DNA of 64,000 bases from Cocos nucifera. Taxonomy: Eukaryota; Streptophyta; Magnoliopsida; Arecales; Arecaceae. The notes beneath the pieces are model-generated. The model searched no databases. It was not told the origin of the DNA and saw only the letters and a list, made by a program, of their open reading frames with translations. Where the stretch lies: contig QRFJ01004928.1 in NCBI GenBank assembly GCA_006176705.1, positions 124,001-188,000 of the forward strand, read 5' to 3'. The position numbers and the translations under genes were made by a program. This document shows positions 1 through 10,985 of the stretch, in pieces. How positions within the stretch are numbered: position 1 is the first letter of the stretch; the number at the start of each line of letters is the position of its first letter.

Positions 1-830
1 TAACTGTGGATGAGCGAGGGGCAGAGCGTGCATAGCATATCAGTAACTTCCAGAAGATCCTCATTGATCTTCTCAGTGTTGGTGAAAAGGTTGAGAAGAA
101 AATTAGGACGTTGGTCTTGCTTTCATCGCTTCTTTCTTTTGAGTCTTTGATGACTGCTCTTCTTATGGAAAAGAGCATCATCAAGATAGATGAGGTCACT
201 TCTGCACTCCTTCAGAATGAGGTTCTCAAATGGAAGAACCAAATCTCGAGTTTAGGTGGCAACTCGGCTTTGGCAGTAATTAGAGGCGGTGGTGGCAGAG
301 GACAAAGTGGTAGAGGATCGCAAGGTGGGTGGTCCAAGTCCAAGTTGAGAGACTCCAGTAAGATCAGATGCTACCAATGTGATAAGTTGGGACATCGAAT
401 CAAAGATTGCCCACAGCTTAGAGATCGAATGAAGACTACTGCAGCGGTAGTCCAAGATAGCAACACTAATGAGGCCGATGATGTGCTTATGGTCTCTAAT
501 AAAATATCTACTTTTTTTCATCAATGAATTTTAGATTCGGCATGTTCGCATCATGTTTGTTGTAGAAAAAAGTTGTTTGACTTCCTAAAGAGCAGTAAGA
601 GCACTATTTATTTGTCGGATAGATCAAGCAGTGCAATCAAAAGCATTGAGACAGTCAACTTATAGACACATGATGGAGCAATGAGAAAATTGGCTGAGGT
701 CCAATATATACCCAGTTTCAAGAGAAATCTAATTTCACGGAGCAAACTGGATTCAAGTAGCCACAAATGGAAAGTTGATGATGGAATCCTGAAAGTTGTA
801 TGCGGTAGTAGGATTGTTATGAAGAAAAAA
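1..830 (+). pseudogene. Ty1/Copia gag-protease remnant (Tork-like)
   Basis: This is the end of a Copia gag followed by the start of its protease, read in one frame. From about position 51 the frame encodes a helical gag C-terminus, then a glycine/arginine-rich stretch, then a CCHC zinc knuckle (CYQCDKLGHRIKDC, near 370-411), which binds retroelement RNA. A TGA at 525-527 breaks the frame exactly where a tryptophan normally precedes the protease motif. The frame then continues with LDSACSHH, the Copia aspartic-protease active-site region. A further stop lies near 661. Gag is missing its N-terminus at the window edge. Reverse transcriptase and integrase are absent to the right, so the element cannot be autonomous. 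The lineage (Tork) is judged from memory of the protease and gag style and is less certain than the Copia call. Confidence 0.8.
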
Positions 831-1184
831 GTATGAAGAACATTATCTCTTAGCAGAAAGCTCAGTGCGAGATGGAGCTTCAGGTACCAGTGGGAGCTCA
901 GCGCGAGGTGAAGCTCTAGATACAAGTGGATTGAGCATGAGATGGGAGACTCGGGAGGATGACAAGCAATATTATAGAGTGAAGTTTGCCATAAGAGGCT
1001 ACTCCGAGTAGATCTCAAGTCAGACAAATCACAACATATAATGAAGATGAGATTGAGCGATCTGACTTGACCCCCATGTTTGCTCATTCATAAGCCATCA
1101 GGTATTTGCCCTAAGACATGGAGGCGAAATCATCCAAAAGCTCTCAAAGTTAGATGGAGGCCAAATGTCGAGTTGTGATGGAGA
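831..1184 (+). other. Copia internal deletion scar and pre-LTR sequence
   Basis: After the protease remnant the sequence passes directly into non-coding DNA with stops in all frames, ending in purine-rich stretches near 1150-1184 that may include the polypurine tract. The integrase, reverse transcriptase and RNase H genes expected between protease and the 3' LTR are missing, so several kilobases have been deleted. The exact junction is not visible by eye. Confidence 0.5.
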
Positions 1185-1900
1185 TTATTAGATTTTGGTG
1201 CCTCAAATTCGACCCATAACAGCATAGAAGCCCATGAAGGAGAAGCCCACAGCAAAGCCTATGCGAAAAAGCCCGTGCGCGGCCCAAGCACGCCAGCGTG
1301 GCCCAGGCATATGGGCATGGCCCAGCACGTGCGCCCAGCACAATCCACTGCAGGTGCAGAGGATAGAGACGTGCAATCCACGTGCCCTGGTGGCTTTTCA
1401 TATGGTCTATAGAGATGTTTCACATAGATTGCATGATCGAATGGTCCAGGATGCTTACGGGCCTGATCGAACGGTCAGAGGTCTTCTTTTAGTCCCAATA
1501 GGAGACCTATTATCGATTTGGACTCAGATTTAAGCCTTTAAAAGGGCCTAACGGCCGGTGGATCAGAGAGCGCAGCGAAAACACCGACAGAGGGCTAATA
1601 GAAAGCATCGGGTAGCAGCAGAGGGTCCTCCAATTTTTTGAGAGCTTTGTAAGAAATTGTGCTTCTTGTTGAGAGAGAGATTGATGTATAAGAGTTGAGA
1701 GGGTGTGATCTTTCCTTGTATTTTAATCTTTTCATAGTGAAACTTGCATGACCCGTGGAGGTAAATCTTGGGCTAATCCACGTATTTGATTATCTTTTTT
1801 GCATCTCTTCTTCCTTTTTGTTGCGGTATTAACATCGTCATCGGAGTTGCAATCTTGGGTGGGGATCTGAATTCCGCACTCATGAGGGATCCTCCAAACA
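1185..1900 (+). repeat. Probable 3' LTR of the Copia element
   Basis: This stretch has LTR architecture. A TATA-like TTTAAAAGG lies near 1532-1540. A transcribed region rich in short direct motifs follows. A segment around 1757-1775 (CCGTGGAGGT...CCACG) resembles the R/U5 region of Tork-type Copia LTRs. The right end is placed at CCAAACA near 1900. The left end at about 1185 is a guess, because the expected TG terminus looks mutated. No matching 5' LTR lies in the window. Confidence 0.5.
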
Positions 1901-2064
1901 ATATTTTTCTACTATTGGTCTCCTTCAAACTAAGGGCGTAACCAGATGGAGCCTAATCAAGCCTGGGTCTAATTAGGCTACACGCTTAATGTGTTATCAA
2001 GCAAGCATATGCCTTGTAGCATAAAGGAGGAAAATACATGGACTGTCCCACACAAGCAAATAGT

Positions 2065-2679
2065 GCTACACATAGGGCTGGAAGTGGACTCGAGCTGGGC
2101 TGGCTTTGGATCGGAATTCAGGCTTGGCCTAAAGCCATTCGGGCTGGGCTTAGGCCTAGAAATAGAGCCCATTTTTCTTTCGGGCAGACCTTTGGCCCGG
2201 CTCGAGCCCGAGCCCAAAGTTGAGCCCGAAACTTTCAGCCCGAGCCTAAGCCCGAAGTTTAGCCTGAATTTAGCTCAGCTCATTTCTCTTTAATTTAAAA
2301 CTCAAGTCTCTTAAGTTAAAGCCTTAAATTAATTTAGCCAACAAATGCAATATTCCAAACTTGCACAAAGCCAACAAATGTGGAGCAGGATATAGAGAAT
2401 TGAGTGGTTTGCGTATGTAATTGCTACAAACTATGATAGCAAATAACGAATATAGATTTTTTTCCTTTTTGATAAGTGAAAGAAATCGGGCCAACCTAAT
2501 ATTTGGCTCAAATAATGAATTCGGGCCGACCAGATTAGGTTCGAACTGGGCTCGGGCCTTAAAATTTACAAAATTTTCGGGCCTAAGCCTAGCCCAAAGC
2601 CCGAATAATAATTTCGGGCCGGGCTCAGGCAGGGGCAAGGCCAGGCCCAGCCCGGTCCGTTTCCAACCCTAGTTACACA
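2065..2679. mobile_element. hAT-type MITE with 8-bp target duplication
   Basis: The element occupies 2073-2671. Its ends are inverted repeats: TAGGGCTGGAAGTGGACTC on the left and, on the opposite strand at the right, TAGGGTTGGAAACGGACCG. It is flanked by 8-bp direct repeats GCTACACA (2065-2072) and GTTACACA (2672-2679), matching at 7 of 8 bases, the size made by hAT transposases. The interior is GC-rich near the ends (runs of GGGCC and CCCGA) and AT-rich in the middle, with no transposase, so it is non-autonomous. Confidence 0.85.
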
Positions 2680-4185
2680 AGGGCACCCTTGTTTGTGTCC
2701 AACAAGCACCCAACACAAACATGCTTGTGCTCCTACGTTTGTGCACTTATCACCCTACCCTCCTTGCATCCACTAACTCTTGTCATCACATGTGGCCTAT
2801 GTTCATGCCCATGCTCTCATATGACCATTATGGCATCCATTCCACATGCATGCTCATGCCTATACCTGAGCTTACATAATTGTGCACTCATTGTCTCATA
2901 TACAAATCCTATTCCTACTCCTTCATGCACTATTCATAGCTACACATATTCGAGAATCTCTACTAAACCGTTATCCGAATCGTGCCTCACTGTCACCTTG
3001 TCATTCATCTTTACGTAGTTTCCAACTTTAATTGGTAGATCTACTATTGATTCTACAACCAATCCAAATGCCAAACTCTTAGTTGTGGCCAACTTAGAAT
3101 TTGAAGAAGGCATCAGGACAATGGTATGACAACCTCATTTTGTATGCAATAAAGATCTCAAATGCGCTATGCACTACCAATTTTTTCATACACCAAATAA
3201 CCATTACTATCAAACAAACCATAAAATAGGCTTTAGACGACACAAAAGGTTAGTTGTCTAGATACTAGACCCCATACCAGTACCATCCCTATTACAATAT
3301 CAATATGTAGTATGGTACGAGATGTTGCGGCATAGCAAGTGTGGGTATAATACAAGGCTGCATACCAATTCGGTGCCGGTATGGTATGGTATCGATTGGT
3401 ACGGCAAATCTTGCATAAAACCATAATTATTGATGAAAAAAAAAGCAGATTTTGCAAAAGAAAACTTACATTGTCAAAAGTTTATAGTTTAATTGTTATT
3501 CTTTTTATGTGAATTCTTATGGATGGTAATTTACCAATCAACAATTCTAACACAAAGGAATATAATTAATGCTAGGTTAATAAATGTCCAATGCAAGACC
3601 ATCCAATAAAAATAATATGTTTAATAAACACTAAAACAGGTGAATATTGATCAATAAATCACGATAACAAATGATACTTCGAACCAGTCTTCATTTAATC
3701 AATCCAATTCTAGTATAAACTTTTCAACCATCTTCATGTTCTTTTGCATGTAAAGGACCAAAGCTACCTAATCTCTTACTCATTGATTTTGACTGGATTC
3801 ACACTCCTACTAAAAATCATGAATGAATTTTCCAATGGTTGTACACGTTCTCCGGCATAGCTGATTACATTGTCCATAATTCCAACAGCAGATATTATAA
3901 TAGCATGTAAAGCAATTAGAAAATTTATCCAAATGTAAAACTTCTTTCAGATATCTTGGTCACAAAACTTCCATGACATCTAGGAGATAAGTGGCAATGT
4001 TAGTCATAACAGAAACAATTTTTTAGTAATCTAACACAAAACTACATGAAGGGCATGACAGAAAGATTAGTTAATCAGCTCAGGGAGCAGAAAACTTTTG
4101 AAAAGCAGCCAGGCACTAAGAACAGAGGAACCAGGAATCAGTTTAACTAGCAACTTATCAGTTGATAAAATCAATAAATGCTCAC
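2680..4185. other. Non-coding DNA beyond OSCA exon 2; no exon 3 found
   Basis: No exon continuing the OSCA/CSC1 reading frame could be found on the minus strand here. About 2690-3020 is ordinary AC-rich DNA. About 3230-3425 contains GGTATGGTA and GGTACGG motifs that resemble degenerate TIR-element sequence also seen near 36.3 kb. The rest is AT-rich. If the gene is intact, this stretch is part of a large intron. Confidence 0.5.
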
Positions 4186-5539
4186 CTCTGTGATCCCTTA
4201 GGGATATTTGATATAGAAAGCTTGTCTATGTCACTGTACACTACTTTTGAATTCTCCAGAGTGGAATTGGTCCAGTTGACTGGTACAAGCACAGCAAATG
4301 CCAGGATTGCGATAGGAACAAAGATTTTAAGGCTGGAAAGGGGTAGAAAAAGAAGAAGAGGAGAAAGAATAAACAAAAATGACATGAAACAGCAGTCATG
4401 AATCAAATATCATTAAGTTTTAAAGCACAACCAAACAATTAACCTAAGAAGAGCAAAGAAATTTCTTCGGATGAGATAAATCATAGCCTACAAGTTCAAC
4501 AATGCCACCTTGGAGTCCCATGGATTGTCTGAGAACAAGTGAACCAAAAGCCTTTCTAACAGAAAAAAAGTGAATAGCAAGCATGTAGTAAGGCAAAATA
4601 TAGCATCAAAATGGTGCTGTGCAGATTATTTATGGATCCTATTTCACCAACCCTCGCATACTGCTCCTCAACTTTTAATAACCTAAATCTTCAATAAGAA
4701 AAAGTCGCCCTGCAACCTTACAGATAAATAAAGAACACTATGCAAAAAAATCTGTATAAGTCCTTTCTCTAGGAAGCAACTCATTCTCCATCAGAATAAA
4801 TGTAAGTGTGTTTTTATGCATAACACCCATTTCAAAATTCAATGGGCAGAGTTATAAAATAAGAAACTAAACTATAGTACGTGATCTACAAGGACTAAAA
4901 GCCTAAAAGAAAACTTGCATATTTTGGAGATCTCTCACCTATACATCAAATCATAAAAACAAACTAAAAGTTGTTCTGACAAGATATAGTGTGTCAATTT
5001 TTGAATGACTTGCTTTATAGGTAAAAACCTCCAAAACATATGATGTTTTTCTTTTTCTTATTTGAGGCATTTTACCCCTTTCATTTTGACTTCCCTTCTT
5101 TCCTATGCAATTATGACAAAATGGGAAAAAAGCTGATAAATTGAAATAACTACAGAAAATCTAAGAAAGACGAGGAAATGATAAAATAAATCAATAATAA
5201 ATTTATTAGAATATAACTAGAATACCCAATTAAGTATATCCGCAGGTAAACAACAGAATCAAGTCCCGCATGGTCTATTAGCTCAGGTTCAGGCATTTTA
5301 AGGGCAGCTGGCATCCATCCCAAGAACCTCAAATAGGTACGCCATTCTAGATTGACAAACTTTTGCACAAAAGTTCCAGAATGTGTTGGACTGCTTCTTA
5401 CACCTTTAAGATACCATTTTGGAAAGTAAACCCTATCATTTATTGGTTGCAGACGTAGTATGGCAAATGCCAGCAAGAATGCAAAAGCACTTAGTATGTT
5501 GATAGCTGCAGCAACCCCTATGTCACCAAGCGTAGCCAT
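4186..5539 (-). CDS. OSCA/CSC1-like calcium-permeable channel, first two coding exons
   Basis: The first two coding exons of an OSCA/CSC1 (TMEM63, DUF221) gene, whose products are plasma-membrane channels that open under hyperosmotic or mechanical stress and admit calcium. Exon 1 is 5539-5226 and starts MATLGDIGVAAAINIL, the conserved N-terminus. It holds the first membrane helix (residues about 5-27) and the WYLKG and LIDHAGLDS motifs. The donor is GG|GTATTC. Exon 2 is 4332-4186 (acceptor CAG|CC, donor AG|GTGAGC). The exons join in frame to give GLKIFVPIAILAF, the second helix, and DIDKLSISNIPKGSQR. Together they cover about 153 residues of a family that is usually near 750-800. No third exon is visible to the left edge, so the gene either has a very long intron or is truncated. 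The 5' untranslated region is interrupted by an intron with acceptor CTGCAG at 5579-5574. Confidence 0.85.
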
Positions 5540-8500
5540 ATGTGCCTCTCAATAAGTATCAATACCAATCTCCCTGCAGATATAAACCATTATATGCATC
5601 AAATAAGGAACCAATGGTGTAATCATTGAATCAACATACATAATAATGAAAGAAAAGCATGTCACTTCTAAAACTAGTATTACCAAATGACTACAATAGA
5701 CAATTATAGTTCCTTGTGACTTTTCTAATATTAATAGAAGGAAAAGGGAAAAGAATATTCTAATAATGAGTATGCATAATACACAAACCTCACATTATAG
5801 GTTGGCCTTATCAAGAACAGCCTAAGTATCACCTTCTACAAAACTTAGATAAGTTATAATATCGATCAATTTTATTACATAAAAACAACAACAAAAGGAC
5901 AAAAGAAGATAGACAATCATAGATTAAAGTCAACAGCCACACCTTTTTTTGGTGTGTGTGGGGGGGGGGGGATCAATCGCAGAAGTTTAGAGAAGCATGA
6001 TCGACTGAACAATATTGGCAAGAAGAAGGTAAGATTTTCATCAAATATGTAGGCTTGTCACCATAATCAACCAAATAAAAGTACCAATAAGAAAGCAAGA
6101 TTTTTCTCAAATGTATAGAATTTTCACTAGTGAGCAAAAAAATCTGGCAATTTTAGGCATATTCTTCATATTCGTGTAACCAATGCACTAGCTCTACTTG
6201 TACTACCTTCTTATATATTCATCAGGGTTAATATATGGCAACTGCCACTAGTAGAAAAGTGTCAAATCAATGTCCATCCCACTTCTTTCTAAAGTTTCAA
6301 TGGTATTAAAGCACCCTGCTAGAGCTTCAAAGAATTTTATAGGAGACATAGCAAAACGTAATGACAGATTTCATCAGTGCATCAAGCAAAGCATTAATAC
6401 TTATATTCTGTGCATTATATACCAGAATCCTATTGTTTGTTGTTGATCCACCGTCAACAGAGATCTCAAATCTCAATGAGAACTTACGGACTTAGGTCAC
6501 TCTTTCTATTCATCCTTCTAGAGATTTTGTTTCGCTAGATGAACTATTCATTCCTTCAGGCAATTGAGATGCCACATCAGATTAATTTGCGAGATGACTC
6601 TTAAATATTTCAGAAGTACAGCACTTCAGGTGGTCAGTCATACAACATGATTATCAATATAACGAGTTTCACAAAATCTGTATCATGTTATATGGTTAAC
6701 AAGTTAAATTTGCGAATGAAGGCACATGCAAAGCCCTTACATGACATCATTAATTGACAAAGATTAAGATGTAAAGATAATAAATCACTATGATAAACTA
6801 CAGACAAATAATGTTTCAATGAAATTCTGGGGCATTGTGAATCAGGTGGTCAATTGTGCATCCACATGCTAGATACTAGTATAAATAACCGAAGAGCACA
6901 ACAAGTATACTGTACATACCTTAAGGATATGAGAATAGCTTACAGAATATGCATCAGTGAGAAGTAAGGCCAATATGAGGGAGATGAGCCGATAATTAAT
7001 CGCATAGTACCATATTGACAACTCTTACACACAATTCCCTAACCTAAGAAGACAAACAAACTTGAACAGGCTGAGAGCTTCATGTACTGGTACCGTAGGA
7101 AGACCAACTAGTAGACCTCAAATACCCATAACTATAAGCAAGAATCAAAGAGTTGCCTGGAGGAACAGTTCAATAAGAAGCTCATGACTAAGAGGGAGAA
7201 CAACATACATTCTATCCAGAATATCACTCACCAAAAACTAAAAGCACAGCCCCACCAACAAAACCAATAAGCAATAAACTAAGAACAAAGAGAATAAACA
7301 CTCTTAAATTATGCCAATGTATTTTGCCCCTAAAATAATTCTGCTCAAAACATATAAGAGGGAACAACTCCTTAAGCAGCTCAAAAGACATAACTTGAGA
7401 GGCAAACACCGACCTCTAAAATCAAAGCTGAAGACCTTGACAGTCATTAAAAAATAAATGTGATTCAGGTCACCAGAATATGGGTAAATCTGGAAAAACT
7501 CAATCACACAGATGGGCAACAATTTTCCCAATTTCTTGGAAGCAATTCATGAATAGTTAATATTAACTTCTCTCCTTGACAGATCTTACTTTGATCGAAC
7601 ATGAAACATACAAGAATGGGCTAAAGTTTGCCAATTTTAAGTATTATGTTTGATGTCTTTTATGTTTGTCAACCAAATCAAAGGGGCAGAAAATATATGT
7701 TTCTCCTGTTTATGATATAATTCCCCTTCTTGTCCTGTTCAACGTATTGCTAAATCAAGGGGAACATAAGTTGCCCGTTGGTATTAAAAATTTCAACATA
7801 TTTGCAAAAGCCCCAACTACTAAGATGTCTTTAGGTTGTCTTTTTCACAAAGTTCTAAAATGAATACTTCAATGCCTTAAATGCTTTCTGCTGATTATAG
7901 TCCATGGTCTTATTTTCAGTTTCATTCTCAGCAACCATGATATTGCTACGACTTATAAACACCATGACATATTACAAATATAGTTTTTATCTTCATCAAA
8001 GCTTTTCAAATTTGATTCACACTTCAATCAAAACCACTCTTTCTTTTTTTTCTTTTTCTCTCTCTTTCTTTTTCTTTTTCTTTTCTTTTTTGCCTATAAA
8101 CCAATATGCAGCACACTGGTGGTCCCCAGAAGTGGGTAACAGATTGCAAGTTGATTAGCAATCTCTGTGGAAAACATGTCATATAGATTTGTCCACAGAA
8201 CCACGAGATAAGGTTGAAAATGACATCGATGTCCTTGAAGTCCACCCCCCTAACCCAAAAAAAAAAAAAAAGTTTATAAGAGAACTGGAACTAAGAGTTA
8301 TATAATTTCCTATATCGCATAAGCACAGAATAATAGTCATCAATTAGCTCCATCAGCAAATTCATCAAACAAGAAGCAGGACGTGTGTCCATTATAAGTT
8401 TTTATTTCTTCTTGGCAGAAAATGAAAGATTTTATCCAAAAAATAATTTATATTTTTTGAATTTAACGAAAATATTTTTTTAAAAAATGTTCATAGGCAA

Positions 8501-9105
8501 GCATAGAAATCACTAGAAAGTCAACGTGCCTATCAAAAGAAAGAAAGCACAGGTTCGGCAGATCACCAAGACCAAATCTAACGAAGTTGGGTCGAATCTT
8601 TTAGTAACGAAATTTGTCCCCGAGCACCCAGATCGAAGAAATTCGAATACTTGTATTCACGAGCAAGGAAGAAGTAGGGAAAAGAAAAGAAAACGAGAGA
8701 GATGGATCAATATGCGTCTACCTAGAGAGGTGCGTACCCAAAGTTGGGTAAGGGAACCGACAGAAATAGAGACCACGAAGAGATCTGGAAACGTCTTGCC
8801 AGAGGACTTCCAGGCAAGGGAGAGTTCGGAATTCTTCTCTCAACAACAACAACAACTCCAACAACTCCGAAGAGGGCGAGGACGAGAAATTTGTGCTGCA
8901 GTCTTTTTGCTTCCTTTGCCTTTTGCCTTTTCTAGTGGGTCAGGTCTGGTGCTGATTCTTCATTTTTCTTGCAATCTTTCCACCCGTGTATACTTCAAAT
9001 CAGGAGACAACCGCGATTGAAACGAGGGTCTGGAAAGAAATAAGGGGCGGAACGAAGTAAGAAGTCGAAAGAAACCACCGCTAGTTTTTTTTTTTTTTTC
9101 CTCAC
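5540..9105 (-). other. Putative 5'-UTR intron of the OSCA-like gene
   Basis: Immediately upstream of the OSCA start codon (minus strand), 34 bases precede a good 3' splice site (CTGCAG|GGAGAT, acceptor at 5574). The preceding exon therefore lies at higher coordinates, and 5574-9105 is mostly AT-rich DNA without a convincing gene. It contains a T/C-rich tract at about 8037-8090, a short G run near 5960-5970 and an A run near 8259-8272. One small open stretch ending at a consensus donor (7232|GTGAGT) is discussed in the findings. Confidence 0.45.
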
Positions 9106-9420
9106 TTGAAATCCAATATCAATAAAAAGAGACATCAATGGACTGCAAAAGGAAGTCGGAGATAGCATTACTATACCAGTAAAGGGAGATGGAGCGAGAG
9201 ACGGAATGGATAGGGCGGGCGGGCGAGAGAGCGGAGTGGCAGAGGCCGTCGGCGTCGAGTAGACTATGTAGCGGGACGCTGGAGACCGGATTAGGACTCG
9301 CGAGACCACGACACCCACGAGTACGCGGACGAAACGCTTCTTTCCTTTTCTTCGATGTTATTGCCGACTGAATTTGCAGCACGTTCACCGAGGATGGCCG
9401 GTGCGGTGCGGTGCATTGCA
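9106..9420 (-). promoter_or_regulatory. Candidate first exon and promoter region of the OSCA-like gene
   Basis: A GC- and CpG-rich island stands out from AT-rich surroundings. On the minus strand it ends at a plausible donor (TTCAA|GTGAG, boundary at 9106/9105), which would pair with the 5'-UTR acceptor at 5574. A non-coding first exon here is a reasonable model. I see no clear TATA box, and the real transcription start cannot be fixed from sequence alone. Confidence 0.35.
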
Positions 9421-10687
9421 TGCGTAACGCCCCGCCGTTACTTATCTGTAATGTTCCGTAACATGGCTAATAAGTCCAAAATGTTTAAACGATGGCAACC
9501 GGAACAAATCGGGTCAGATATGGGCCCCAACGCAAACTATTTTTTTTCTGGAACCGACCCGTTCATCAAACGGGTGTCGTTCTCGAAACCAATCCCAACT
9601 CCTCAAACAAACCTTTATCCGACTAATATAACCTATTTGATAAATAGATCCAATCAAGTTAAATGAGTTAAGCGGATCCTGAACATGTCCCAAAAGTTTA
9701 GAATATATTAAGCAAATCTTGAACAGATCAAATAAGTTGAGTTAAATAGCTCTTAGATGAGTTGAGAAGATTTTAGATACATTAAAATAGGTCAAAAATC
9801 TACACCTAAAATTGATCTATTTAATAAATCTGACAAGATACAAAACAAAGGTTATTAATCAATCTCATAAGCCTAGGCTTAATTTTAATTGAACCGAATA
9901 TGAACCTGGTATGATGCTTGAAATTAAAATTAAATATAGCTCAAAATTAATCCAGCTCCATATGGCTTGCTTGATGAGGGCTGAAAATATTATACCATAT
10001 AATATTTACTATATATGGTAGCATATATACATATAATATTTTTTTTTGGTAAAATTATAATATATTATTGTTTCATACAAAGTTTTTGTTTTTGATGGTT
10101 CATGTGATATTTCATGGTATATTTAACTATTTTTGTCCAAATTTTACGATTAATTTACTTTTGAATTTAATTATTTGAATTAGTTAAATTTTAATTCAAA
10201 ATGGAATGATGTTTAATTCGAGCTTGATACAAACTCTAGTTGATTTCAACTTGATTTACCATCATCAAGATGATAGAATGGGCTCATTTTGGCTTAATGA
10301 GGAATAAAACCAACATTGAGCTTGATCAAATGACAAAAAGATGAAGCTTGATCTTGAATTTATGCCTAATATTAATTTCAAAATGAGCAGGAATAAGCCT
10401 AGGCCCGATGAAGCTTAATTAACTTGGTTACACCCCTAAATGTAAGTAATATCTTTGTCATTATTTCAATTGATATAGGTCACTTTTTTTTTCCAATACA
10501 TTAGTTGATATCGAGGTTTTTATTTCAATTTGTATTTGTATTAGGCATGATTGATATATCATCTTTCATAATCTTAGCCTACGAACCTTTTACGTATTGA
10601 TATATCCTAATACCTTGGCCAGAACAATATATCAACGCAGGGGCTAAGATTTCGGCTGCTTACATTTTTTTTTTTTAATGGGATTAT
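9421..10687. other. AT-rich intergenic DNA with diverged TIR-element fragments
   Basis: No gene seen. Pieces such as the GGGTCAGATATGGGCCC area near 9510-9526 and the CTTGGTTACACCCCTA end near 10421-10436 look like ends of old hAT-type MITEs. I could not match a left and a right end to each other or find a target duplication. Confidence 0.4.
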
Positions 10688-10985
10688 TGGTGGGGGGATA
10701 AACCTCGCTCTCGTCGAAGTTCAGCTTGGTGCTTAGCTTAATACAGCTGGTAATCACGGAAGAGCTTCGATCGAAAATTCTCTCCTCAACAACTGAACCC
10801 CACTCGATCTCTTTCAGTGGTCGAACTCATTCAGTGGCCGAACTCCTCCAGCTGGACTCCGAACCCAATCGAACTTCTCAGTGGTCGAGCCCCTGCTGAA
10901 CTCCTTCCGAATTTCTCCAGCAGTCAGACTTCTACGGGAGTCGAACTCTCTCTTACCTTCAGAGTTATTGGAGCCGAACTTTTTA
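10688..10985 (+). repeat. Truncated 5' LTR of the Tat-lineage Gypsy element
   Basis: This matches the first roughly 300 bases of the complete LTR at 15668-17087: GGATAAACCTCGCTC, then GTGCTTAGC, then AGAGCTTCGATCGA. It ends within the first units of the LTR's internal repeat. The rest of the LTR, the primer binding site and gag are missing, and protease coding sequence follows at once. The first bases read TGGTGGGGGG rather than TGTTGGGG as in the other copies. Confidence 0.8.

Noticed and set aside
3780..3945. Minus-strand frame with hydrophobic IALHAIIISAVGIMDN
   Set aside because: It does not match any OSCA region, has an in-frame stop just upstream and lacks a clear acceptor; not accepted as exon 3.
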